Shown here piece after piece: positions 17,051-25,257 of a stretch of DNA of 64,000 nt. The notes below the pieces were generated by a model. The model had not been told where the DNA came from. It searched no databases and was given only the letters and a program-made list of their open reading frames with translations. Within the stretch, counting starts at the first letter, position 1; every line of letters begins with the position of its first letter. A program made the translations under genes and the position numbers. The stretch comes from Chryseobacterium bernardetii (GTDB lineage: Bacteria > Bacteroidota > Bacteroidia > Flavobacteriales > Weeksellaceae): the NCBI RefSeq assembly GCF_003815975.1, contig NZ_CP033932.1, positions 310,001 to 374,000 of the forward strand, read 5' to 3'.

Positions 17051-17064
17051 TTGATGATGATCAA
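17051..17064 (+). promoter_or_regulatory. Crp/Fnr-type site 4
   Basis: TTGATGATGATCAA is an exact TTGAT-N4-ATCAA box ending 33 bases before the alcohol dehydrogenase start. It lacks the downstream ATTGA half seen at sites 1-3, so it may act as a proximal (repressing) site. Confidence 0.5.
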
Positions 17065-17097
17065 AAAGAATATTGTTAAACTTAAATTTTAGATAAA

Positions 17098-18213
17098 ATG
17101 GAAATAACAGCAGCTCTTATCAGAGAAAAAGGTGGGAAATTCGGATTAGAAAAAGTCATGATCGGTGAGCCACGTGCTGACGAAGTATTGGTGAAAATCA
17201 TAGCTACAGGAACATGTCATACAGATATGGCTGTAAGAGACCAGCAGATGGGACCAACTGGTTTCCCTTTTATCTTGGGCCACGAGGGTGCAGGAATTGT
17301 GGAGAAAGTAGGAGAAAATGTAAAAAATCTGCAGCCAGGAGATCATGTTGTACTTACCTTCGGGTCATGTGGAGAATGTGAGAACTGTAAAAAAGGTAAT
17401 CCTGCATATTGTGAAAATCTGATGGGAATGAATTTTTCCGGTTGCCGTTTAGATGGAACACACAGCCACTCTAGTCATTTGAAAGACGAAGAAATACATG
17501 ACAATTTTTTCTCGCAGTCGTCTTTTGCGACTTACTCCATATCGCACAAAAGCAATACCATAAAGGTTAGTAAAGATGCGCCGTTGGAAATCTTAGGTCC
17601 TTTGGGATGCGGAGTTCAGACCGGAGCCGGAGCTGTCATCAATTCTCTTAAAGTTAAGCCTGGTAAGTCAATTGTTATCACTGGCGCTGGCGCAGTCGGA
17701 TTATCCGCATTATTGGCTGCAGTTGCCTCTTCGGCAGGAACAATCGTTGCAGTGGACATCAATAGTGAAAGATTGGATTTTGCAAAAGAATTAGGGGCTA
17801 CACATGTTATCAATAGTAAAGATCAGGATGTCGAAGAAGAATTAAGAAAAATTTTACCTAAAGGATTCGATTACGGACTTGATACTACTGGACGTAATGA
17901 GGTTATTAATACTATATTGTCTTCCTTAAAACCTTTTGGTGAAATAGGCATTTTAGGAGTGGCAACAAAACCGCTTGAAATAGAAATGAATTCTTTTGTA
18001 TCAAGAGGTATAAAACTTAAAGGAATAGTAGAGGGCGACAGTGTCCCTTCAGAATTTATTCCACAGATGGTCAATATGTATCTTCTTGGACAATTTCCCT
18101 TTGATAAATTGATAAAAAAATATAGTTTTCAGGATATTAACCAGGCTATTTCAGATTCCGAAAGTGGCAAGACGATAAAGCCTGTTATTCTCATTGGGGA
18201 TTTTGAAAAATAG
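17098..18213 (+). CDS. Zinc-dependent alcohol dehydrogenase (medium-chain, aryl-alcohol type)
   Basis: A 371-aa medium-chain NAD-dependent dehydrogenase oxidising a primary or aromatic alcohol to the aldehyde. Catalytic zinc ligands are Cys40 (CHTD), His62-Glu63 (GHEGAG) and the Cys of GPLGCGVQTGAG. Structural zinc is bound by the CGECENCKKGNPAYC cluster. The Rossmann motif is GAGAVG with AVDIN after beta-2, whose Asp favours NAD over NADP. GCGVQTGAG and length fit the AreB/XylB benzyl-alcohol dehydrogenase group. Two Crp/Fnr-type sites precede it. The actual substrate is unknown. Confidence 0.9.
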   Translation: MEITAALIREKGGKFGLEKVMIGEPRADEVLVKIIATGTCHTDMAVRDQQMGPTGFPFILGHEGAGIVEKVGENVKNLQPGDHVVLTFGSCGECENCKKGNPAYCENLMGMNFSGCRLDGTHSHSSHLKDEEIHDNFFSQSSFATYSISHKSNTIKVSKDAPLEILGPLGCGVQTGAGAVINSLKVKPGKSIVITGAGAVGLSALLAAVASSAGTIVAVDINSERLDFAKELGATHVINSKDQDVEEELRKILPKGFDYGLDTTGRNEVINTILSSLKPFGEIGILGVATKPLEIEMNSFVSRGIKLKGIVEGDSVPSEFIPQMVNMYLLGQFPFDKLIKKYSFQDINQAISDSESGKTIKPVILIGDFEK

Positions 18214-18335
18214 TTTTTTCACTTCACTATAAGATTCTTCAAGTTTGTTATTTGATACCAGTTTTAGGAAATAGAGATCTTAAAAGATTTATCAGCTAAG
18301 AAAGAGACAGAACCTTATATTTTATAAACGGTATA

Positions 18336-18716
18336 ATGAAAACAAAAAGAAATATTGGCGGCTGGTTTGAGATTTATGTAGAAGATATGCAGAGGGCAAT
18401 GGATTTTTACCTGTATGTTTTCGATGATGTAAACTTCATCGACCTTTCAAAAGGCGACAGTCAAATGCAGATGTTTGAATGGGAAGATCACTTATCTGGA
18501 GCGGGGGGTGCATTGGTAAAGATGAAGTTCAATAAACCCTCACCAAATGGAACCATTATCTATTTCAGCTGTGATGACTGTGCTGTCCAGGAAGCCAGAG
18601 CCCGCGAAAAGGGTGTGGAGATCGTAGCTCCTAAAACGCAACTTCCGCATTTTGGTTTTTCAGCCCTCTTGAGAGATAGTGAAAATAATACGATCGGGTT
18701 ATACTCACTTAAATAG
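18336..18716 (+). CDS. VOC-superfamily protein
   Basis: A 126-aa VOC protein (GGWFEIYVEDMQRAMDFYLYVF at the start, then FGFSALLRDSENNTIGLYSLK at the end), distantly paralogous to the one at 14955. It has the compact two-module form common in Bacteroidetes; substrate unknown. It follows the alcohol dehydrogenase and lies 35 bases before an MBL-fold hydrolase, probably in one transcript with it. Confidence 0.87.
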   Translation: MKTKRNIGGWFEIYVEDMQRAMDFYLYVFDDVNFIDLSKGDSQMQMFEWEDHLSGAGGALVKMKFNKPSPNGTIIYFSCDDCAVQEARAREKGVEIVAPKTQLPHFGFSALLRDSENNTIGLYSLK

Positions 18717-18751
18717 AAAACATTTAATAATAACACATAAAATAAAAGGAC

Positions 18752-19516
18752 ATGAAACTACAACAAATCAGGAATGCAACTATGGTTGTTAATTATGGAG
18801 GTAAAAAATTTTTAATTGATCCAATGTTGGCGGATAAAGGTACATTACCTGCATTTCCGAATCCGGCAAGTGGCGATGAGCGTAATAATCCGCTAGTTGA
18901 ACTTCCAGTATCAATAGATGAACTGGTAAAAGATCTTGATGCAATTTTTTTAAGCCACCTGCATTATGACCATTACGATGATGCGGCAAAGAAATTTCTG
19001 CCCAAGCATGTAAAAATTTATGTTCAGGATGATGCTGATAAAAAAGAAGTGGAGTCTTCCGGTTTTACAAATGTCGAAGTACTAACTGATGGGACAGAAA
19101 TTGATGGGATTCAATTATTTCAGACTCAGGCTCAGCACGGATTTGGCGAAACATTAAAATTAGCAGGAAATGTTCATGGATTTGTTATGAAGCATGTCTC
19201 AGAAAAAACATTGTACTTTATTACAGATTCAGTTTGGTATGAAGGGGTACATCAAGAATTAAATAAACACAAACCCGATATTGTTGTCGTTAATGGCGGT
19301 GACAACCAGTTCGTTGGAGGCGGTCAGCTGATTATGGGCAAGGAAGAGATTAAAAAGGTCCATGAGACTGCTCCAAATGCAACTTTAGTGGTAAGCCATA
19401 TGGAGGGTGTAAACCATAATACCTTATCACGAAAAGAATTGAAGCAGTTTCTTCTAGATGAGAGCATCTCTGGTAAGGTAATGGTTCCTGATGATGGACA
19501 ACAATATGAGTTTTAG
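18752..19516 (+). CDS. MBL-fold metallo-hydrolase (UlaG-like)
   Basis: A 254-aa metallo-beta-lactamase-fold hydrolase. The zinc motif HxHxDH is SHLHYDHYD (about residues 69-77); further ligands are in TQAQHGFGE, TDSVWYEG and SHMEGVNHNT. The opening MKLQQIRNATMVVNYGGKKFLIDPML is typical of UlaG-like proteins (shown split: MKLQQIRNAT, then LIDPML). UlaG is an ascorbate-6-phosphate lactonase, but this subgroup's substrate is unknown. A close paralogue of identical length is at 24470 in the other cargo block. Confidence 0.9.
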   Translation: MKLQQIRNATMVVNYGGKKFLIDPMLADKGTLPAFPNPASGDERNNPLVELPVSIDELVKDLDAIFLSHLHYDHYDDAAKKFLPKHVKIYVQDDADKKEVESSGFTNVEVLTDGTEIDGIQLFQTQAQHGFGETLKLAGNVHGFVMKHVSEKTLYFITDSVWYEGVHQELNKHKPDIVVVNGGDNQFVGGGQLIMGKEEIKKVHETAPNATLVVSHMEGVNHNTLSRKELKQFLLDESISGKVMVPDDGQQYEF

Positions 19517-19710
19517 TCTTAAAAACAGACACTGTATTTTTAAAAAATCTTTTATTTAAATACTTGAAAGAAAAAAATATGTTAGTGATTTTACTAATTT
19601 CTATTTAGTATTCTAACTAAAACCATTCCGATTGTGTCATTTTAATAATATACTCATATACATAATTTCTAGCTAGTAAAAAAAGTCGAATAAGACAAAT
19701 AAAGCCACGC

Positions 19711-19724
19711 ACCGCCATTGAGTG
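19711..19724 (-). promoter_or_regulatory. Element-wide operator candidate upstream of mobC
   Basis: On the reverse strand this reads TGGCACTCAATGGC, identical over 14 bases to the copy at 56336-56349 before the DUF3945 gene. It lies 64 bases upstream of mobC and points against the gene, like all other copies. Confidence 0.6.
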
Positions 19725-19787
19725 CCATATTCTTATAGCCGCTGTGTAAAGTCTTTAAATTCACGCCCGAACATTAAAATTTAAATA

Positions 19788-21785
19788 ATGCAGGGAGAAG
19801 ACGATTTAAGAGGGCTTGCCAAAATAATGGCATTTATGCGCGCCGTCAGTATTCTATTGTTGCTGATGCACCTTTATTGGTTTTGCTACGGTTTCTTTGT
19901 AGAACGTGGATGGACGTTGGAAGTAATCAACAGAATTTTAGGAAATTTCAACAGAACGGCGGGTTTATTTTCACATACTTTTTATACCAAAGCGTTTGCT
20001 TTGGTTTTGCTTGCTTTGAGTTGTTTGGGAACGAAAGGCGTAAAGAATGAGAAGATAACCTGGTCTAAAATTTACGTGGTTTTGGGCGTTGGCTTTGTCC
20101 TGTTCTTTCTGAACACACCGTTGTTAAAGCTATCACCGGTAATAGGCACATTTCTGTATATTCTTACTATCTCGTTAGGTTATATCGCCTTGCTGATGGC
20201 TGGCGTATGGATGAGCAGATTGCTCCGTACCAACCTGATGGATGATGTTTTCAATAATGAGAACGAGAGTTTCCAGCAGGAAACCAAGCTGATGGAAAAC
20301 GAGTATTCCGTCAATCTTCCCACGAAGTTTTATTACAAAGGCAAATGGAATAACGGTTGGATCAACATTGTCAATCCTTTCAGGGCATCAATCGTTCTCG
20401 GCACTCCTGGTTCAGGAAAATCGTATGCAATCGTTAATAATTACATCAAGCAGCAGATTGAAAAAGGTTTCTCAATGTACATCTACGATTTCAAATTTGA
20501 CGACCTTTCTACCATTGCCTATAATCACTTACTGAAGCATCGGGATAAGTACGAAGTTCAACCCAAATTTTACGTGATAAATTTCGATGATCCACGCAAG
20601 AGCCACCGTTGCAATCCACTCAATCCCGATTTTATGACGGACATTTCCGATGCTTACGAAGCGGCTTACACCATAATGCTGAACCTCAACCGTAGCTGGA
20701 TACAGAAGCAAGGTGATTTTTTCGTGGAAAGCCCAATTATCCTATTGGCTGCCATTATTTGGTATCTGAAAATCTATGAGGACGGTAAATATTGTACATT
20801 CCCTCACGCCATTGAATTGCTGAATAAAAAGTATTCGGACGTATTTACCATTCTGACCTCATATCCCGATTTGGAAAACTATCTTTCTCCGTTTATGGAT
20901 GCTTGGCAAGGTGGCGCACAAGACCAATTGCAGGGACAGATTGCATCGGCAAAAATTCCTTTGTCAAGAATGATTAGCCCGCAGTTGTATTGGGTTATGA
21001 CTGGTGATGACTTTACGCTCGACATCAATAACCCCAAAGAGCCTAAAATTTTGTGCGTTGGGAATAATCCCGACCGTCAAAATATCTACTCCGCAGCTTT
21101 GGGATTGTACAATTCAAGGATTGTAAAGCTCATCAACAAAAAAGGGCAATTAAAGAGTTCAGTAATTATAGATGAGCTACCGACAATTTATTTTAGAGGA
21201 CTGGACAACCTTATCGCAACTGCGAGAAGTAACAAGGTGGCAGTTTGTTTGGGTTTTCAGGATTTTTCGCAATTAACAAGGGATTATGGCGACAAGGAAA
21301 GTAAGGTAATTCAGAATACCGTTGGTAATATTTTCTCTGGGCAGGTCGTTGGCGAAACGGCAAAAAGCCTTTCGGAACGTTTCGGGAAAGTATTGCAGAA
21401 ACGCCAAAGTATGACGATTAACAGGAATGATAAATCTACCTCTATCTCCACACAGTTAGACAGCCTTATTCCGGCTTCTAAAATTTCAACGCTTACACAA
21501 GGTATGTTTGTCGGTTCTGTATCGGATAACTTTGACGAACGTATTGAGCAAAAAATATTTCACGCTGAAATTGTTGTGGACAATGAAAAAGTTGCCGCAG
21601 AAACTAAAGTATATCAGAAGATACCGGAAATTTTATCTTTTGTAGATGAACACGGAGAAGATAAAATGAAGCAGGATATTGAAAGCAACTACCGCCAAAT
21701 AAAACAAGATATTGTACAGATTATAGCATCGGAATTGGAGCGTATCAAGAATGACCCAAACTTACGGCATTTGGTACAGGGGTAA
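19788..21785 (+). CDS. mobC: MobC/TraG-type conjugative coupling ATPase (VirD4 family)
   Basis: A 665-aa type IV coupling protein that brings the relaxase-DNA complex to the mating channel. The N-terminal ~150 residues contain about four membrane helices. Walker A is GTPGSGKS (about residues 205-212). Walker B is SVIIDELPTIYF (about 459-470), followed by the TraG-type LIATARSNKVAVCLGFQDFSQL segment. In Bacteroidetes elements mobC directly follows mobAB; here it is 8.9 kb away with cargo between. Its own upstream region carries an element-wide operator candidate, so it may be expressed independently. Confidence 0.93.
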   Translation: MQGEDDLRGLAKIMAFMRAVSILLLLMHLYWFCYGFFVERGWTLEVINRILGNFNRTAGLFSHTFYTKAFALVLLALSCLGTKGVKNEKITWSKIYVVLGVGFVLFFLNTPLLKLSPVIGTFLYILTISLGYIALLMAGVWMSRLLRTNLMDDVFNNENESFQQETKLMENEYSVNLPTKFYYKGKWNNGWINIVNPFRASIVLGTPGSGKSYAIVNNYIKQQIEKGFSMYIYDFKFDDLSTIAYNHLLKHRDKYEVQPKFYVINFDDPRKSHRCNPLNPDFMTDISDAYEAAYTIMLNLNRSWIQKQGDFFVESPIILLAAIIWYLKIYEDGKYCTFPHAIELLNKKYSDVFTILTSYPDLENYLSPFMDAWQGGAQDQLQGQIASAKIPLSRMISPQLYWVMTGDDFTLDINNPKEPKILCVGNNPDRQNIYSAALGLYNSRIVKLINKKGQLKSSVIIDELPTIYFRGLDNLIATARSNKVAVCLGFQDFSQLTRDYGDKESKVIQNTVGNIFSGQVVGETAKSLSERFGKVLQKRQSMTINRNDKSTSISTQLDSLIPASKISTLTQGMFVGSVSDNFDERIEQKIFHAEIVVDNEKVAAETKVYQKIPEILSFVDEHGEDKMKQDIESNYRQIKQDIVQIIASELERIKNDPNLRHLVQG

Positions 21786-22154
21786 CTAATTTAAAGACAT
21801 TATTCTAAATACAGTTAATCTGGAATTTACACTTATAGAGCGTTCCCCTGCTTTAATCCAATATTGAACAGGATGAACACGAAAGAGTGTTAAGCAACCG
21901 GTTATCCTGTAGCGCGTATATCCTTATTCTGAAAATAAAATTGAGATAAAACCATGTCTTGCTATGTTATTGATTATTTGAATTGTCAAAATAAAATGTT
22001 TTGACTAAACGGAACCTTAAAGTGTAATTAAAGCGCTCAAAAGTGTAATTTTTATTGATATACCCATAACTACATTTGTATTGGTGTAAAGATAGCTTAG
22101 CCGGCATAAGATATAGCACCTATAACGCATAATTTTAACATAATTTATTTTCAA
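21786..22154. other. Intergenic region with AraC-type repeats
   Basis: About 370 bases without a gene. It marks the end of core DNA and start of the second cargo block. Apart from the 11-bp direct repeats at 22019 and 22040 and the TACATTTG box at 22071, I see nothing in it. Confidence 0.5.
22019..22078 (+). promoter_or_regulatory. Direct repeats and promoter before DJ-1/PfpI gene
   Basis: AAAGTGTAATT occurs exactly at 22019-22029 and 22040-22050, 21 bases apart (two helical turns), then the -7 consensus TACATTTG at 22071-22078. No -33 TTG is at the right distance, as is common for activator-dependent promoters. The AraC-family gene at 22922 is the obvious candidate regulator. Confidence 0.5.
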
Positions 22155-22871
22155 ATGAAATTCATAAAATTTTCTTTACTGACTCTTCCTCTTTTAGTGT
22201 GCTCATTAAATAGTAATGCACAGGAAAGCGCAAAAAACAAGTTCAATTTTCCTACTGATCGCAAGATCAATATCGGAGTTTTAGTTTATGATGGTGTAGA
22301 GATTGTCGATACGGGTGGACCTATTGATGTTTTTGTAAAGGCGAATAACTGGAATGGCAACTATAATATTTACACCGTATCGGCAACGGCCAATAAAAAT
22401 ATAATCATGGACGGTGGGACAGTAAATCTAGTTTCTAAATATAGCATATACGATGCTCCACAATCAGATATATTGGTCATTCCTGGAACATCTCCTGAGA
22501 TTGTCAAAACGATTTCTTCAGATAAAAAAATGATGAATTGGATTGTATCACAGAATGAAAAAACCCAGATGACAATGTCTGTGTGTACTGGTGGCCTTAT
22601 ATTAGCAAATACAGGTCTGCTTGATGGACGCTCAGCAACTACGCATCACTGGTCAATTGATGAACTGAGATCGCACCCTAAAATAAAAGTGCAGGAAAAA
22701 ACTCGATTTGTAGTGGATGGCAAGTTTTTAACTGGCGCGGGTGTCACTTCTGGTATGGATGTAGCACTTCAAGCTATTGAATTGATAAACGGTAAAGAAA
22801 TTGCTGACGATATCGCACTCGGAATGGTTTATGATCGTTATAATACTATGGAGTTTTTACCTAAAAAATAA
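22155..22871 (+). CDS. Secreted DJ-1/PfpI-family protein
   Basis: A 238-aa protein with a signal peptide (LLTLPLLVCSLNSNA) and a DJ-1/PfpI domain. The nucleophile elbow is SVCTGGLIL with Cys near residue 145, followed by ATTHHWSIDELR, a pattern seen in GlxA-type amidase-like domains and isonitrile hydratases. Export to the periplasm is unusual for isonitrile hydratase itself, so enzymatic function is open. It is convergent with an AraC-family gene 50 bases away, recalling the DJ-1 sensor/AraC combination of GlxA-type regulators split in two genes. Confidence 0.87.
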   Translation: MKFIKFSLLTLPLLVCSLNSNAQESAKNKFNFPTDRKINIGVLVYDGVEIVDTGGPIDVFVKANNWNGNYNIYTVSATANKNIIMDGGTVNLVSKYSIYDAPQSDILVIPGTSPEIVKTISSDKKMMNWIVSQNEKTQMTMSVCTGGLILANTGLLDGRSATTHHWSIDELRSHPKIKVQEKTRFVVDGKFLTGAGVTSGMDVALQAIELINGKEIADDIALGMVYDRYNTMEFLPKK

Positions 22872-22921
22872 TACCGAAATAACAAATGAAGTAACTGTTG
22901 ACAACTATAACTTGTCAGCAG

Positions 22922-23797
22922 TTATTCTATTTTACCGTGAAACTGTTTTCTGTGGAATTCCTTCGGAGTTTCACCAGTATATTTCTTAAAAAAGCGATTA
23001 AAATAACTATCCGTTTCAAATCCCAACTCCCATGCGACTTCCTTTGCAGGAACTTTTGACCAGTACAGGAGTCTTTTTGCCTCTAGTAATAAATGCGCAT
23101 CAATTAGTTGCTTAGGTGTTTTAAGGGTTGATTTACGGACACTTTGATTTAATGTACGCGTAGTAACATTAAGCTGATCTGCATAGAATTTTACCTGATG
23201 TTGTTTATGGTAATTTTGTTTTAGCAGGGCTTTGAAACTATCGTAGATGCTTTGGACATTGTGATCTTTAACTGGATACTTTACCGAAATTCCGTAACAT
23301 TGGACGATCAAAACATTCAATAGGGCTTTAATCAATTCTTCATCGGCATCTTCTTTATCAACTTCTGTCGAAATAATTTTGATGATATTATCCAATTCTT
23401 GAAGTTTTTCAAAAGAAATTTGAATGAACGGCCGTGAGAACAACAGACTTACTTTTTGAAGAAATTGATTAGTCTGATCGGCAATAAAATGACTAGAGAA
23501 TGCGATTGATACTATTTTGCAATTGCTCATGTCAGGATGCGTGTGTACCTGATCAACATCTAACATTAATACAGCTGGGCCTGAGAGATCTTTATTTTCA
23601 AAGTCAGAAAGATGACTCACATAACCCTCATACAAAAAGCTCAAGATATAAAAATTATGGGTATGAGCATCTGAATTTAACTTCATAAATTGCTCCAATT
23701 CTTCACCTGTAATCAATGAAAATTCATCCCTGAAATTTATACTATAGTTGGGTAATGTACAATCCATTTTGTTACATGATAAAATTCGTCTAAACAT
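22922..23797 (-). CDS. AraC-family transcriptional regulator
   Basis: A 291-aa AraC protein with N-terminal cupin-type sensor (LMLDVDQVHTHPDMSN) and C-terminal double HTH (VKFYADQLNVTTRTLNQSVRK to WELGFETDSYFNRFFKKYTGETPKEF). It ends just past the convergent DJ-1 gene. The first residues before MDCTLPNYSINF may not be translated; an ATG there (codon 11) is an alternative start. Direct repeats before the DJ-1 gene fit its likely site. Confidence 0.9.
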   Translation of the reverse strand: MFRRILSCNKMDCTLPNYSINFRDEFSLITGEELEQFMKLNSDAHTHNFYILSFLYEGYVSHLSDFENKDLSGPAVLMLDVDQVHTHPDMSNCKIVSIAFSSHFIADQTNQFLQKVSLLFSRPFIQISFEKLQELDNIIKIISTEVDKEDADEELIKALLNVLIVQCYGISVKYPVKDHNVQSIYDSFKALLKQNYHKQHQVKFYADQLNVTTRTLNQSVRKSTLKTPKQLIDAHLLLEAKRLLYWSKVPAKEVAWELGFETDSYFNRFFKKYTGETPKEFHRKQFHGKIE

Positions 23798-24030
23798 TTG
23801 ACAGGAAGAAAATCCTGTAGTTAACAGTGATTAGTATTCTAAAATTAGGAAACAGTATTCAATGTAATATCATAATTTTCCAAAATATTAATACCCGTTG
23901 TGCGGGTAGAAAAATACAATTCGACACGCTATTATTGAACTTCTAAAAGAAAATAATGATTATTAGAAGATTCCTTTCGTGCGAATTCGGAATAATTTAC
24001 TTGAACGACAACGTTAGTTTTAACGCATTG

Positions 24031-24363
24031 TTAAACTAAATTTTCCAGCCCGAACTCAGCCAGCTTATCTACGATTGGTAAAGTTTTCAATCCCAATTCT
24101 GTCAACTGATATTCCACTTTAGGAGGAATTTGGGGATAGACTTTTTTGGTGACGAGCTTATGTTCTACAAGCATATTCAATTCTTGTATCAGCATTTTTT
24201 CACTGATGCCTACAACCGCTCTTTTCAACTCGCCATATCGCACCGTATTTTCGTTAATTTGGAACAATATCATTAATGTCCATTTACCGCTTAACAAAGT
24301 TAAAGAGGCTCTTACCGGACATCTGTCATCGCAGGCCGGATTTATTTTTAAGTTTTTTTCCAT
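24031..24363 (-). CDS. HxlR-family winged-helix regulator
   Basis: A 110-aa HxlR protein. Cys residues in ACDDRCPVRA precede the helix ASLTLLSGKWTLMILFQI; CP-x-R Cys often acts as a redox or electrophile sensor in HxlR/HypR/QorR relatives. The wing region is HKLVTKKVYPQIPPKVEYQLT. It is divergent from the MBL-NmrA-NTF2 operon, and a perfect 12-bp inverted repeat over that operon's promoter is its probable operator. Confidence 0.9.
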   Translation of the reverse strand: MEKNLKINPACDDRCPVRASLTLLSGKWTLMILFQINENTVRYGELKRAVVGISEKMLIQELNMLVEHKLVTKKVYPQIPPKVEYQLTELGLKTLPIVDKLAEFGLENLV

Positions 24364-24414
24364 TGATATTCAATAATTCTAACCGTTTGGTAAGTACCTA
24401 ACTACATTGTAAGT

Positions 24415-24454
24415 ACTTGTACAAAGGTAAGTAATAGTTTAACTTTGTACAAGT
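24415..24454 (+). promoter_or_regulatory. HxlR operator covering both boxes of the MBL operon promoter
   Basis: ACTTGTACAAAG (24415-24426) and its exact complement CTTTGTACAAGT (24443-24454) are 16 bases apart. The -33 box CTTG (24416-24419) lies in the left arm; the -7 box TAACTTTG (24440-24447), 20 bases away, overlaps the right arm. Each arm is itself near-palindromic around TTGTACAA. A bound dimer pair would block polymerase completely. Confidence 0.7.
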
Positions 24455-24469
24455 TTAAAAATAGAATAA

Positions 24470-25234
24470 ATGAAAATTCAACAAATACGAAATGCCACGC
24501 TAATTGTCGAATATGCAGGAAAGAAAATCTTAATTGACCCAATGTTATCTAGTAAAGGAACATTGCCTGCGTTTATTCCGGCTAAAAATTGGACTTTCAA
24601 AAAGAACCCTTTAAACGATTTACCTTTTCCTAAAGAAGAAATCATCAAAGATGTAGACTTTGTGTTTGTGAGTCACCTGCATCCAGACCATTGGGATAAA
24701 GAAGCTGTTCGTATTTTGCCCAAAGGAATTAAAATATTTGTCCAGGATCATACCGATAAATTGAAAATAGAAAAATCAGGTTTTTCTAATGTAGAAGTTC
24801 TTGGTGAACATTCTTTATTTGGAGATATAAGGCTGAGCAGAACAAAAGCCCAACACGGGAAGGGCTATATTTTGAAAATTGCAGGATGTGTTTGCGGCCT
24901 GGTACTACAGCACCCAACAGAAAAAACCCTGTACATAGCAGCCGATACCGTTTGGTACGAAGGCGTCCAGGAAGCCCTTGATAAACACCAACCAGAAATA
25001 ATTGTATTAAATGGTGGCGACAACCAATTTGCTTTTGGTGGACAGGTAATTATGAATAAAAATGACATTAACGAAGTCCATAAGGCGATTCCGAATGCCA
25101 CAATTGTTGTAAGTCACATGGAAGGTGTGAACCACAATACGCTTACACGAAAAGAATTAAAAGAATTTCTTTCTGAAAAAAGAATAACCGATAAAGTGAA
25201 CGTTCCTGAAGATGGACAATCATACACATTTTAA
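24470..25234 (+). CDS. MBL-fold metallo-hydrolase (UlaG-like), paralogue of 18752
   Basis: A 254-aa hydrolase with zinc motif SHLHPDHWD and later ligands in KAQHGKGYI, AADTVWYEG and SHMEGVNHNT. Same length and start (MKIQQIRNAT) as the protein at 18752. First gene of the operon MBL, NmrA-like, NTF2-like, NTF2-like, immediately behind the HxlR-type operator. Substrate unknown; with the reductase neighbour, detoxification of a quinone or reactive metabolite is a reasonable guess. Confidence 0.9.
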   Translation: MKIQQIRNATLIVEYAGKKILIDPMLSSKGTLPAFIPAKNWTFKKNPLNDLPFPKEEIIKDVDFVFVSHLHPDHWDKEAVRILPKGIKIFVQDHTDKLKIEKSGFSNVEVLGEHSLFGDIRLSRTKAQHGKGYILKIAGCVCGLVLQHPTEKTLYIAADTVWYEGVQEALDKHQPEIIVLNGGDNQFAFGGQVIMNKNDINEVHKAIPNATIVVSHMEGVNHNTLTRKELKEFLSEKRITDKVNVPEDGQSYTF

Positions 25235-25257
25235 TAATTAATCATAAAAATAGAAAA

